Shown here: positions 32,253 through 41,117 of the stretch, one piece after another
Layout of the letters: each line of letters begins with the position of its first letter
How positions within the stretch are numbered: the stretch's first letter is position 1
DNA from: Candidatus Hydrogenedentes bacterium ADurb.Bin170
Lineage (GTDB): Bacteria > Hydrogenedentota > Hydrogenedentia > Hydrogenedentales > CAITNO01
NCBI GenBank assembly: GCA_002070275.1
Contig: MWCY01000001.1
Span: 86,144-150,143 of the forward strand
Length of the DNA stretch: 64,000 nucleotides
Direction of reading: 5' to 3'
Notes under the pieces: model-generated
What the model was told of the DNA's origin: nothing
The model's database searches: none
The model's input: the letters and a program-made list of their open reading frames with translations, nothing else
Program-made: the position numbers and the translations under genes

Positions 32253-34298
32253 CTATTCCGCGTAAAATGGTATTTCCCGGCTTTGCTCCGTTTTAAACAT
32301 ATCGGTTACAGTGACTGATACTGTGTGCTTTCCCGGTGTTGAAAACGTAAACGCTACCTTGTCCTTTTTGATGCGTTTTCCGTCGAAAAACCATTCCACT
32401 TTTTTAATGGCGGGACCTGGATCCATAGACAGGGAAAAGCCTGCCGGATACTGGTCGGAGAGTGCAATGGGAAGCCTGCCCACCGGCGAACAGAGTATTT
32501 CTTTGGAATCAAAGCTCCGTTCTTCGCCTGCTTTGACTCTGATTTCGTCCGGAAAATCTCGGAAACGAAGCGGGCTTTTACCCATCAGTACCGGCGCCAG
32601 TGCCTGCATTGCCTGCAGCGTTGCATTGGAATTGCAATAGGAAAGAAGGATGCTGTCCGCCTCCTGCAATCGGCAGGCATTGCGCGGGTCACCCAGAAAG
32701 AGAACCACAAGTTTTGCGCCGTTCTGCTTGAGGGCGCGGAGCAGCTCGATCTGGCTTTCAAAGCGAACCCGATCCGTCAGTATCACCACAATGGTGCCCA
32801 GTGCTTTCATGTTGCGTGTCAGCCTGTCAATTTCAAAACGTTCGATGTCTCCGACATGGCGCGCACTCGTGATGCTTTGCCTGACAAGGCGCTTCACTTC
32901 TTTTTCGAGGAGCTGATACAGCTCTTCCACACCGACAACACCTGTAATTCCGACCGGTGCGCCTCCATCTTTAACCAGCGGAAGTGCGTTGCCCTGATTT
33001 TTAATCAGAGTTGCCGCATGGCGCTCCACTTTCACGCTCCATTCACCGAGCTTTTTCAGGTCGACCCGTTTGTTTTTACTGGTGAGCTGAGCAGGCGTTG
33101 CCTGAGCCAGATTCATTTTTAGCCGGAGAACCCGACGCACAGAATCATTAATATGTTCTTCCGACAATGTCCCGTCGGTGACGGCGGCGGCAATACGCTT
33201 GATTGCCTTTTCCGGCTGCACTAAATTACTTTGCCACAGCAGCATATCCGCTCCGGCAAGCAATGCCATCACGGCTGAAACAGCAGGGTCGGTTTCCGCC
33301 TGAATCAATGCTTCATCCAGAGGCCCGGCGGCAATAACGCCCTGAAAGTTCAACTGATGGCGAAGCAGATCAGTCATTACCTGTTTGGAAAGGCTCGCAG
33401 GAGGAGACGAAGTGTCCAGTGTGGGAACCAGCACATTCCCCACATGAATGATACCCGCACCCTGTTCGATCACCTGGCGGTAAGGCAGTCCGTCCTGTTC
33501 CAGAAGAGCGGACAGAGGCGTGGTCAGTACAGCCGCACTCCGTCCTTCTCTATTGGCACCTCCTCCCGGAAAACCCATAGGCATCCAGGCTGTTCTGGTG
33601 CCTGCAAAAGCGTTTTGAAAACATGAGGCAATGCCTGCAGCTTTTACGGGATCACTGCCCAGAGTGAGCACGGTGTCCGCTGCTGTTTTAAAAGGAGGGG
33701 AGAGATCCAGCGCAGGCCCGGGATAAAAATTAAAGCCGAGACTTTCTGTGTAAAGCGCCAGTAAAGCACTATAATCCTGAAAAATGTCGGGGCTGGATGT
33801 GGCAAGCACTGACAAAGGTGTCGGCAACTGAATGAACTGGGACGGAAGAGAGCGTGTGGGCTGGGTGAGCGCAAAAAGATCCGCCCCGATGAGAAAAGGG
33901 GCGCCTGAGACGGCTTCAAAACTACGGACAGATTGAACATAACTTAGAGCAGTGCTCGGATTCAGAGACCGGGCAAGCAGGATCCCGCCGGGGCTGAATG
34001 ACTTGAGATAGGTAACGTCGCCCAGTAAAAGCCGGCTTTCTCCTTCGAGAGTGACAATCATCAGCTGAGCGATTCTCTGTTGCAATGACCGGTTTCGGAT
34101 AAAAGCCTCCACAGGATCTTCTGCAGGTTCTGCCGTTCCAGAGGACGATGAAGCCTGGTCAGATGGCGCAGGCTTTGTTACTTCGGCGGGTGTGATCTGC
34201 TCCGGGTAAAAAGCAGAGGGCTGGGCGTAGGCACTGAAAAGAGCGAGATAGCTTCCCGCAGCAAGAAGAACGATGGCGTGGATATACAGTTTTTTCAT
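32253..34298 (-). CDS. Glycoside hydrolase family 3-like secreted protein, catalytic motifs missing
   Basis: A secreted protein of about 681 residues. Signal peptide 1-25; low-complexity linker 30-60; GH3 N-terminal-like TIM-barrel region 62-350; GH3 C-terminal-like alpha/beta domain about 385-600 (N-Q-G-N-A-L-P-L-V-K); then a PKD-like beta domain (about 625-681). The fold follows NagZ-type GH3 enzymes, but K-H-F-P-G-H-G is M-G-F-P-G-G-G at 241-247, the substrate motif D-Q-E-G-G is D-L-F-A-L near 140, and the nucleophile block S-D-D is A-A-G-P-L-D at 323-328. It is therefore likely a binding pseudoenzyme. The start at 34298 is chosen from the signal peptide. Confidence 0.75.
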   Translation of the reverse strand: MKKLYIHAIVLLAAGSYLALFSAYAQPSAFYPEQITPAEVTKPAPSDQASSSSGTAEPAEDPVEAFIRNRSLQQRIAQLMIVTLEGESRLLLGDVTYLKSFSPGGILLARSLNPSTALSYVQSVRSFEAVSGAPFLIGADLFALTQPTRSLPSQFIQLPTPLSVLATSSPDIFQDYSALLALYTESLGFNFYPGPALDLSPPFKTAADTVLTLGSDPVKAAGIASCFQNAFAGTRTAWMPMGFPGGGANREGRSAAVLTTPLSALLEQDGLPYRQVIEQGAGIIHVGNVLVPTLDTSSPPASLSKQVMTDLLRHQLNFQGVIAAGPLDEALIQAETDPAVSAVMALLAGADMLLWQSNLVQPEKAIKRIAAAVTDGTLSEEHINDSVRRVLRLKMNLAQATPAQLTSKNKRVDLKKLGEWSVKVERHAATLIKNQGNALPLVKDGGAPVGITGVVGVEELYQLLEKEVKRLVRQSITSARHVGDIERFEIDRLTRNMKALGTIVVILTDRVRFESQIELLRALKQNGAKLVVLFLGDPRNACRLQEADSILLSYCNSNATLQAMQALAPVLMGKSPLRFRDFPDEIRVKAGEERSFDSKEILCSPVGRLPIALSDQYPAGFSLSMDPGPAIKKVEWFFDGKRIKKDKVAFTFSTPGKHTVSVTVTDMFKTEQSREIPFYAE

Positions 34299-34384
34299 CG
34301 TTTGGCTTTCTGGTCGAAGCGGTTTCGACACGATCAATCGTCTTTGTTTTCTACCGAATCGGCAATTTCTCGGACGGAATACTA

Positions 34385-34413
34385 TTTACAGAAACGGCGC
34401 ATTCTGCTATAAT
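34385..34413 (+). promoter_or_regulatory. Near-consensus sigma70 promoter
   Basis: TTTACA (34385-34390), a 17-base spacer, and TATAAT (34408-34413) preceded by TGC (extended -10). It drives the secreted 747-residue protein starting at 34454. Confidence 0.85.
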
Positions 34414-34453
34414 TGCACCAATCAAAACTACTTTGCCTGGAAAGGGCGGTCGG

Positions 34454-36697
34454 ATGCATGCTCTCTTTCTTGCACTTGCGGTCTACACGGCTGCCGTGCT
34501 TCCTGCTGAGACTGGGCCGGAAGCACTGGCGTTTACTCATTTTCCGGACCGGCTCCATGCCTTTGTCTGGCGCAACTGGAACCTGGTTCCTTTGGAGCGC
34601 ATGGCAGCGGCAGTCGGCACCGATGCGTCACAGATTCTGGAGACCGGGCGCTCCATGGGATTGCCGCACCCTCCGGACATTTCAAAAGAACAATCGGCGC
34701 GCAGTTATATTACCATTATTCGGGCCAATTGGCACCTGCTCCCTTTCGATCAGCTGCTGACCCTGCTGGAGTGGGATGCGGAAAAGCTGGCATACACGCT
34801 GCGTGAAGATGATTTTCTGCTGATTAAATTGGGCGGATTTAAGCCTGTCTGTGCTCCACTTCAATATCATGCTCCCGATGCTTCTGTCAAATTGCGGGTC
34901 GAAGAAATTAAGGATCTGGTACATCAATATTTCGGAGAAGAGGCAGGCTCCTGGAAGACACCGCCTTTTTCTTTTATAAAGGATCTATGCGAGCCTGTGA
35001 CGCATAGTGAGCCGGTTGAAGCGATTAACCGGTTCAATCCCCGCTTCTGCTATTCCTACTTTGCACTCTATGGCGATCCTTTTCTCGAACAGGACCCTTT
35101 TCCGGATGGCTATTTACAGCGCCTGGCCGAAAGTGGCGTCAACGGCGTATGGCTTCATGCAGTCTTATACAAATTAAGCCCCTTCCCCTGGGCTCCCGAG
35201 CTCAGCGAAGGATGGGAACAGCGCCTTGAATCACTGCGTGCCATGACGGAACGGGCTGCCCGTTTCGGCATCGGTATTTATCTTTACTTTAACGAGCCGC
35301 GCGCCATGCCTCTGGCATTTTTTGAAAAATACCCTGATTTGAAAGGGGTAGAGGAAAACGGATATGCCACGCTCTGTACTGCCCGGCCGGAAGTGGCGTC
35401 CTACATAACCGATGCCACGGCATCCATTGCGTCGGCAGCCCCTGCGCTTGCCGGAATATTGACGATTACCGCATCGGAAAATCTGACAAACTGCTGGTCT
35501 CATCATCGGGGGGACATGTGTTCACGATGTGCTGAACGGGGTGCGGCAAAAACAATCGCAGACGTGAACACTTTTATTGCATCGGGGCTGGATCGGGCAG
35601 GCAGCAATGCCCGTCTTCTGGCGTGGGACTGGGGATGGGCGGAGCCCTGGGCGCAGGAGTGTGTTGCTTTGCTGCCCCGCAGAGCATCCCTTATGAGCGT
35701 CAGTGAATGGGATGCTCCTGTATCGGTCGGCGGTGTGTCCACCAAAGTGGGCGAATATTCTCTTTCAGTGGTGGGACCGGGACCACGCGCCCTTCGGCAA
35801 TGGGAGGCGGCGAAGAATGCCGGGCTGGGTGCCGTGGCGAAAATCCAGGCAAACACCACCTGGGAACTGGGAGCACTTCCATATATTCCGGCTGTGGCAA
35901 ATGTGGCGGAGCATATTACGCATCTGAGGGAAAGCGGAGTTTCCGGACTGATGCTCGGATGGACTCTGGGCGGATATCCGTCACCGAATCTGGAGGTGGT
36001 GTATGCTCTTGGTGAACCGCTCGCGGACGGACGGTTCCGCACAGCCGATGAGGCACTTCACAGTGTCGCCGAAAAACGCTTCGGAAGCGACGCTGCCGGA
36101 ACCATGGTTCACGCCTGGAAAAAGCTGAGCGATGCCTTTAAAGAATTTCCTTATCATGGAGGGGTCGTTTACAATGCACCGTTGCAGGTAGGGCCTGCCA
36201 ATCTTCTGTGGCGCGAGCCCACCGGCTATAAAGCGACCATGGTCGGGCTTCCTTATGATGATCTGGATGCCTGGCGTGTGGTTTATCCGGCTGGTACTTT
36301 TCTTGATCAACTGGAAAAAGTGGCGTCCGGTTTTAGAGAGAGTGCACTGCTGATGGAAAGTGCGTTGGAAAAGGGAAATGTTCATGCCACAGCGGTTCAG
36401 CAGGAAATGCATCTTGCGCAGGCAGCTGCTCTCCATTATCAGAGTATTGCGCAGCAGGGGCGATTTATCCTTCAGCGGAATGAACTGGCGAAGGAAGCCA
36501 ATAAGGAGAAACAGCAGAAGATTCGTGAAGAAATGAAGGAACTGCTGAGGCAGGAACTGGAGTGCGCCCGTTCTCTGTATGAACTGCAGCGCTACGATTC
36601 ACGCATAGGGTTTGAAGCGACAAATCATTATTTCTATACTCCGGCGGATCTCGTAGAAAAGGTGCTGAATTGCGCCCGATTAATGGAATCGCTGTAA
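34454..36697 (+). CDS. Secreted TIM-barrel-like protein with N-terminal helical repeat (glycosidase-related, function unknown)
   Basis: A 747-residue protein. A signal peptide (1 to about 19) is followed by two copies of an approximately 50-residue helical motif sharing R-x-N-W-x-L-x-P...D-A...T (about residues 35-75 and 85-130). The central region (about 200-500) has barrel-like strands such as G-V-N-G-V-W-L-H-A, F-G-I-G-I-Y-L-Y-F-N-E-P and L-L-A-W-D-W-G-W-A, resembling GH20/GH-type clans, including a C-S-R-C pair. The C-terminal part is helical, with a Lys/Glu-rich coiled coil near 650-690. The start at 34454 follows GGAAAGGGCGG. It is divergent from the GH3-like gene. Probably carbohydrate-binding or hydrolysing; no catalytic pair assigned. 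Confidence 0.6.
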   Translation: MHALFLALAVYTAAVLPAETGPEALAFTHFPDRLHAFVWRNWNLVPLERMAAAVGTDASQILETGRSMGLPHPPDISKEQSARSYITIIRANWHLLPFDQLLTLLEWDAEKLAYTLREDDFLLIKLGGFKPVCAPLQYHAPDASVKLRVEEIKDLVHQYFGEEAGSWKTPPFSFIKDLCEPVTHSEPVEAINRFNPRFCYSYFALYGDPFLEQDPFPDGYLQRLAESGVNGVWLHAVLYKLSPFPWAPELSEGWEQRLESLRAMTERAARFGIGIYLYFNEPRAMPLAFFEKYPDLKGVEENGYATLCTARPEVASYITDATASIASAAPALAGILTITASENLTNCWSHHRGDMCSRCAERGAAKTIADVNTFIASGLDRAGSNARLLAWDWGWAEPWAQECVALLPRRASLMSVSEWDAPVSVGGVSTKVGEYSLSVVGPGPRALRQWEAAKNAGLGAVAKIQANTTWELGALPYIPAVANVAEHITHLRESGVSGLMLGWTLGGYPSPNLEVVYALGEPLADGRFRTADEALHSVAEKRFGSDAAGTMVHAWKKLSDAFKEFPYHGGVVYNAPLQVGPANLLWREPTGYKATMVGLPYDDLDAWRVVYPAGTFLDQLEKVASGFRESALLMESALEKGNVHATAVQQEMHLAQAAALHYQSIAQQGRFILQRNELAKEANKEKQQKIREEMKELLRQELECARSLYELQRYDSRIGFEATNHYFYTPADLVEKVLNCARLMESL

Positions 36698-36778
36698 AAT
36701 CCGGATGCGGGTGCCAGCCCGGAAATGCTGTGATGGACTGGCGGATTGGATAAGAGAGCGGTTTTTCTGGAAAACAGG

Positions 36779-36806
36779 TTGCGTATTGCAATAGCAATTG
36801 TATAGT
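36779..36806 (+). promoter_or_regulatory. Probable promoter of Ig-like surface protein
   Basis: TTGCGT (36779-36784), a 16-base spacer, and TATAGT (36801-36806). The spacer contains the inverted repeat ATTGC-AATA-GCAAT (36785-36798), a possible operator. The leader to the ATG at 36904 would be about 90 bases. Confidence 0.55.
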
Positions 36807-36903
36807 ATTAGTGGGCGAAGGAAATCATTCCAGTCTGCTTCCAAGAGCAGAATCAGGTTCTGTAATAGAATTGTATACCGCCTTTGAAACAAGGATACAT
36901 GCC

Positions 36904-38943
36904 ATGAGAACACCCATTCTTTTAGTTGTGTTAACCGCTCTTTTCTGTATTGGACTGCTCGGGATTGTAGGGTACACCCAGGCGCAGTCCGAGCCCCTGG
37001 AAGGGTATACTTTAGCCTTGAACGGTGCACCGAATCAACGGTATACGGTGGGTGATGTGTACTTCGAGGCGGGTTTGTCGATTCACCCGCCTTTGGATGA
37101 TGCCGAAAAAAAAGTCAAGGTAAGCCTTTTTATTTTGCCTTCGCTGAACGCAGCTCATACGACCTATCTGGCATATATAGGTTCAGAATTTAATGAAAAG
37201 GGATTTAATCAGAAGGCTGCGAAATATGAACTGAGATACAGTCTGGGTAGTTCGTCCGTGGTTCGGCAGTTTTGTTATGCCTCTCTTGCAGGTGCGCGAA
37301 TTGCGCTCCTCGGTGATGCTGAGATGACAGTAGAATGCGGCACTTCCTTCATAGATCCGGGTGCTGCCGCCGATGACGAGTGTGATGGCGATCTGACTTC
37401 ACAAATTATTGCTGCGGGGAATGTTAATACGAAGAGCCCCGGTGAGTATACACGCCTTTATTCAGTAACAAACTCACAGGGCAATAAAACGGAAGTAACA
37501 AGAAAGATCACAGTTGTCGATACCCTTAAACCTGCTCTCCAATTACTGGGTCGTGAAATTATAAATATTCCGTTGAACGGTACTTTTACCGATCCCGGGG
37601 CAACGGCTTCCGACAGCTGCGATGGTGATCTTACCGGCAGCATTCTGGTGGATGACAGCGAACTTAACCCATCGGAAGCAGGGGACTATTCCGTCAGGTA
37701 CAGTGTGCAGGACAGTGCCGGCAATGTGGCGGAAGCTGTTCGTACTGTCCGTGTCGGCTGTGTTTCGCCCGGCCCTGTAATCGAATTGAATGGCGATGCC
37801 GTGATGGAGGCGGAATGCGGAGAGATTTTTGCTGACCCGGGTGTTCAGGCATGGGACGAGTGTGAAGAAGATGAAATTAATGATACGGTGGAGTATACGG
37901 ATGACGGAAGCTTTGCCAGTACGGGAACGGTGCGCCGGACTTACAAAGTAACCAATTATATGGGATTACAGGCACAAGTGACCCGTACAATTACAGTAGT
38001 CGATACAAAAGCGCCTGTGATTACCCTCAATGGCAAGGAAACGGTGAGCCTCCTTGTAGGCGATAATTATACGGAGAGTGGCGCTGACGCCTTTGATGCC
38101 TGTGAAGGTGCAGTCTCTGTATCCGTTGAGGGAGTGGATGCTGTCGATACTTCCGTTATAGGAAGATACTTTGTCACCTACCGCGCTTCCGATTCTTTGG
38201 GTAATGAAGCCGTTAAAACACGATTGATCCGTGTCGGCTGTGGAACGCCCGGCCCTGTAATCGAATTGAATGGCGATGCCGTGATGGAGGCGGAATGCGG
38301 AGAGATTTTTGCTGACCCGGGCGCAACGGCAACCAATGAGATTGGAACTGTTGAGTATCCCGTTACGGCGACTAAACTGCCGAAAGAAGCACTGTCTGTG
38401 CCCGGCGAATATGTCATTATCTACAGTGCCACCAATGAACTGGGCAACACGCTGGATGTTGCCCGCAAAGTGATCGTAGTTGACACGAAAAAACCGGTCA
38501 TTGTGCTGCGCGGCGCTGCAGAAGTAATCGTGGATGAAGGCAGTGTATATGTGGATCCGGGCGTGTTGTCCGCTCTGGATGATTGCGATGGCGACCTGCG
38601 GAAAGATGTGCTTTTTGAATCGGACGTTGATACGTCAGCCGTTGGCGTGTACCACGTTGAATTTTTCGTCCGTGATTCTTCAGGCAATCGTGCCATGGCA
38701 GTGCGTACAGCGCAGGTTCGAAAAGCTGTCGCCCCGGGCGAAGGAGAAAATGAGGGAGAAGTGGTGGAAGGCGAGCCCGATACTGAAGGCGAAGATCCTG
38801 TAACAGAAGGTGAGGATGTCGATCCGGACGATGAATGCCCTGGATGCGGATGCAGGCACGGAGGCATTATCGGTGATCTTTTCATGGCGGGCCTGAGCCT
38901 TGCCTTTATTTTCTTCATGATTTTCATTCATGAAAAGATATAG
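36904..38943 (+). CDS. Cell-surface protein with six DUF5011/HYR-like Ig domains and C-terminal anchor
   Basis: A 679-residue protein: signal peptide or anchor (1 to about 28), a unique N-terminal domain (to about 140), and six Ig-like domains of about 80 residues each. Each domain has the pattern V-x-L-x-G...G-x-x-F/Y-x-D-P-G-x-x-A...G-x-Y-x-V-x-Y-x-x-x-D-S-x-G-N-x-A-x-x-x-R-x-V-x-V typical of DUF5011-type repeats. Domains 3 and 5 are identical at their starts and share 76 bases of DNA without a mismatch. The C-terminus has an E-G-E-rich linker, a C-P-G-C-G-C motif, a hydrophobic helix and H-E-K-I, the same architecture as the protein at 1-1167. Likely a stalk-like adhesin or structural surface protein. 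Confidence 0.85.
   Translation: MRTPILLVVLTALFCIGLLGIVGYTQAQSEPLEGYTLALNGAPNQRYTVGDVYFEAGLSIHPPLDDAEKKVKVSLFILPSLNAAHTTYLAYIGSEFNEKGFNQKAAKYELRYSLGSSSVVRQFCYASLAGARIALLGDAEMTVECGTSFIDPGAAADDECDGDLTSQIIAAGNVNTKSPGEYTRLYSVTNSQGNKTEVTRKITVVDTLKPALQLLGREIINIPLNGTFTDPGATASDSCDGDLTGSILVDDSELNPSEAGDYSVRYSVQDSAGNVAEAVRTVRVGCVSPGPVIELNGDAVMEAECGEIFADPGVQAWDECEEDEINDTVEYTDDGSFASTGTVRRTYKVTNYMGLQAQVTRTITVVDTKAPVITLNGKETVSLLVGDNYTESGADAFDACEGAVSVSVEGVDAVDTSVIGRYFVTYRASDSLGNEAVKTRLIRVGCGTPGPVIELNGDAVMEAECGEIFADPGATATNEIGTVEYPVTATKLPKEALSVPGEYVIIYSATNELGNTLDVARKVIVVDTKKPVIVLRGAAEVIVDEGSVYVDPGVLSALDDCDGDLRKDVLFESDVDTSAVGVYHVEFFVRDSSGNRAMAVRTAQVRKAVAPGEGENEGEVVEGEPDTEGEDPVTEGEDVDPDDECPGCGCRHGGIIGDLFMAGLSLAFIFFMIFIHEKI
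37748..37841 (+). repeat. Direct repeat, copy 1 (480-bp spacing)
   Basis: Matches 38228-38321 with only three mismatches (37763-37765); 37766-37841 is identical over 76 bases. It encodes the start of Ig domain 3 of the surface protein. Identity at synonymous positions implies recent duplication or gene conversion. Confidence 0.9.
38228..38321 (+). repeat. Direct repeat, copy 2 (480-bp spacing)
   Basis: Second copy of the repeat at 37748-37841, encoding the start of Ig domain 5. The 480-base offset equals exactly two Ig domains (160 codons). Confidence 0.9.
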
Positions 38944-38972
38944 TAAAAACAGGATCCTATAAAGGAGTTTAT

Positions 38973-40007
38973 ATGAAAGTGTCTGCTTTTTATCGGAATA
39001 AAGCGGTTCTGACGTTAATAGCGGGCGGTTTGGTGCTGATGCTGCTTGTTTGCCCGGTTCTCTGTGCCCGTGAAACGAAAGGTGCGGATGATTTTTATCC
39101 GCAGGAAAGAGACCCTTATGCAGGCAACTGGACCGGACGCTGGAGCGACGATGAAGATGTTGATCCGGATATAAGTGCACAAGTCACAGCTACCGGGCGT
39201 AATAAATATACGCTTCGCCTGGCTTCCAGATTATTTATGCGCTGCCCGGTACTTGCTGTTATGGAGTCCAGAGTAAAAAATGGTGTGCTGGAATTTTCCG
39301 ATGCTAATTACCGGGTAAAAATTGAAAACGGTGTACTTACAGGCGGTCGTTCCAGCGGTTCCTCCACTTTTTCCATGAAGCCTTTCATTTACGAAAATCC
39401 CGGACTTGGGACTCCGCCGCCGGAAGGGGCGGACGTGCTTTTTGATGGTGCTGGCTTTGATGCCTTTACCGGCTCCGAAGGCTGGCAGATCGTCGGCGAT
39501 GCCATGATGGTTATGCCCGGCACAGAAGATCTCGTCAGCAAAAACAAATATCTGGATGCGCAGCTGCATGTGGAATTTCGTACACCGCTGCAGCCCACTG
39601 AAAAAGGGCAGAGCCGGGGAAACAGCGGCGTCTTTCTGCAGGATACCTATGAAGTACAGGTGCTGGACAGTTTCGGTCTTGAAGGCACCTATGATGAATG
39701 TGGCGCGCTCTATAAACTCAGTGCACCCCATGTAAATGCCTGCCTTCCGCCCGGAGAGTGGCAGAGTTATGACATTCGCTATACAGCAGCACGTTTTTCC
39801 GATGACGGCACTCTTCTCGCCAACCCGCGCATAACCGTATACCACAACGGCATTCTGATTCATAATTATCAGGAGCTGGGCTGGATTACCGGGTGGAAGG
39901 AGAAAGATCGTCTGCAGCCGCCGCCTCGTGAAGCGGGGTCTGTGAAACTGCAGTCCCACCGAAATCATTATGTTCAATTCCGCAATGTCTGGATTAAAGC
40001 GCTTTAA
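38973..40007 (+). CDS. DUF1080 (3-keto-disaccharide hydrolase-like) secreted protein
   Basis: A 344-residue exported protein. A signal peptide (about 1-32, ending C-A-R) is followed by a small lipocalin-like N-terminal region (G-N-W-T-G-R-W, about 50-130) and a DUF1080 concanavalin-like domain (L-F-D-G-A-G-F-D-A-F near 155 to the end, with S-R-G-N-S-G-V-F-L-Q-D-T-Y-E-V-Q-V-L-D-S). DUF1080 members have been assigned 3-keto-glycoside hydrolase or lyase activity; in this subgroup the role is inferred. AAAGGAG precedes the ATG. It lies 29 bases after the Ig-like surface-protein gene and ends at a strong terminator, so the two form an operon. Confidence 0.85.
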   Translation: MKVSAFYRNKAVLTLIAGGLVLMLLVCPVLCARETKGADDFYPQERDPYAGNWTGRWSDDEDVDPDISAQVTATGRNKYTLRLASRLFMRCPVLAVMESRVKNGVLEFSDANYRVKIENGVLTGGRSSGSSTFSMKPFIYENPGLGTPPPEGADVLFDGAGFDAFTGSEGWQIVGDAMMVMPGTEDLVSKNKYLDAQLHVEFRTPLQPTEKGQSRGNSGVFLQDTYEVQVLDSFGLEGTYDECGALYKLSAPHVNACLPPGEWQSYDIRYTAARFSDDGTLLANPRITVYHNGILIHNYQELGWITGWKEKDRLQPPPREAGSVKLQSHRNHYVQFRNVWIKAL

Positions 40008-40036
40008 TCGCTGCGTTGCTTCTCCGGTTTTTTGCG

Positions 40037-40069
40037 ACGGCGTATCGGGATAAAGATGCGCCGTTTTTT
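40037..40069 (+). terminator. Rho-independent terminator after DUF1080 gene
   Basis: Stem ACGGCGTATC / GATGCGCCGT (10 pairs with one G-T), an 8-base loop, then six T. It closes the Ig-surface-protein/DUF1080 transcript. Confidence 0.85.
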
Positions 40070-40121
40070 ATATGTCCTTTTCCGGGCACGTCGGTGGGGT
40101 ATCGTCTGAAGGGAAGACGGA

Positions 40122-41087
40122 TTATCCGCCCATGGCGCGCCTGATTTTAGGCTCAAAATCGGAAAACTCGCCTGTCAGCAGAACGTGGTTGTCCTCAATG
40201 TCGCTGTCCCAGTAAAGCGCAAACCCTTCCCTTTTTGCAAAAGCAGCTGTATCATAAGCGGCTGCAAGAACGGCCTTGGAAACTTCTTCTGCTGAAGAAC
40301 TGTCACTGCACTCGACTGTTACTTCGATGAGCAGTAAATCCGCCTCGGATAAAAATGCCTTTAAAAAAGCGCCTTCAATGTTCGGCGAAAGGGAAATCAG
40401 CGTTTTTTCTGTATCTGTCGAAAGAATGGGGCGCAACGGTGCGGAAAAAGCGCCGAGCAGTTCTATTAGTGTGCCGTTTTTATTATTTAATGCAGCTTCG
40501 AGGAAATGATGTCCCTTAACCTCAGGAGGGGTAAGAGGGGAGTACACGGGGTGGTGCTTTGCTGTTTCTTCCTGATACGTGCGGGGAATCAGAACGCTTC
40601 CCGTTGCTGTAAGCGTTCTTACGGCATAGCGGGACATGCGGTTCTGGTCCCAGACGATGGGGCGGGTGGCACGAAAGAAGCCACCGTCATCCACCAGTTC
40701 GGAAAAGGACTCTGATGCCGGATGCTCTTTAACAAAAAATAGAACGCCCAGCTGATCCGATGCACGTTGATCCAGCAGAAAAGAAAACTCAAAAGGCATT
40801 TTATGGATCCATTCCGTGCGGAAATGCATCTGTTGCATGGAACTTACTTTGGGAATTCCGGGAATAAGCGATGACCCTGCCGGGGCAAGCGAACTGATGT
40901 ATTTCTGAACCAGGACAGGTTTAAAAACTACGCGCAGTGCCGTGTCCGGTGCCAGAAGGTCTTCGTGATAGATGCCGTAACGCGGTGCGATAAAAAAATA
41001 ATAATAGGCTCCGCCGCCAAGGCATAAAAAGACCGAAAAAATTACCAACAGCAGCAAAGCCGTTTGTTTTTCGAAGCGAATGTGCAT
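40122..41087 (-). CDS. Membrane-anchored protein of unknown function
   Basis: A 321-residue protein with one N-terminal transmembrane helix (about 9-32, L-L-L-L-V-I-F-S-V-F-L) and a periplasmic remainder with alternating strands and helices. I recognise no family. It contains R-A-S-D-Q-L-G-V-L-F-F-V, a long Ser/Asp/Glu segment near 265 and no cysteine pairs of note in the body. GGAG lies upstream of the ATG. It follows the DUF4091 gene by 30 bases on the same strand and is probably in its operon. Confidence 0.7.
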   Translation of the reverse strand: MHIRFEKQTALLLLVIFSVFLCLGGGAYYYFFIAPRYGIYHEDLLAPDTALRVVFKPVLVQKYISSLAPAGSSLIPGIPKVSSMQQMHFRTEWIHKMPFEFSFLLDQRASDQLGVLFFVKEHPASESFSELVDDGGFFRATRPIVWDQNRMSRYAVRTLTATGSVLIPRTYQEETAKHHPVYSPLTPPEVKGHHFLEAALNNKNGTLIELLGAFSAPLRPILSTDTEKTLISLSPNIEGAFLKAFLSEADLLLIEVTVECSDSSSAEEVSKAVLAAAYDTAAFAKREGFALYWDSDIEDNHVLLTGEFSDFEPKIRRAMGG

Positions 41088-41117
41088 GGTTACCGTCTCC
41101 GTGGTCGCATGAAAGTA

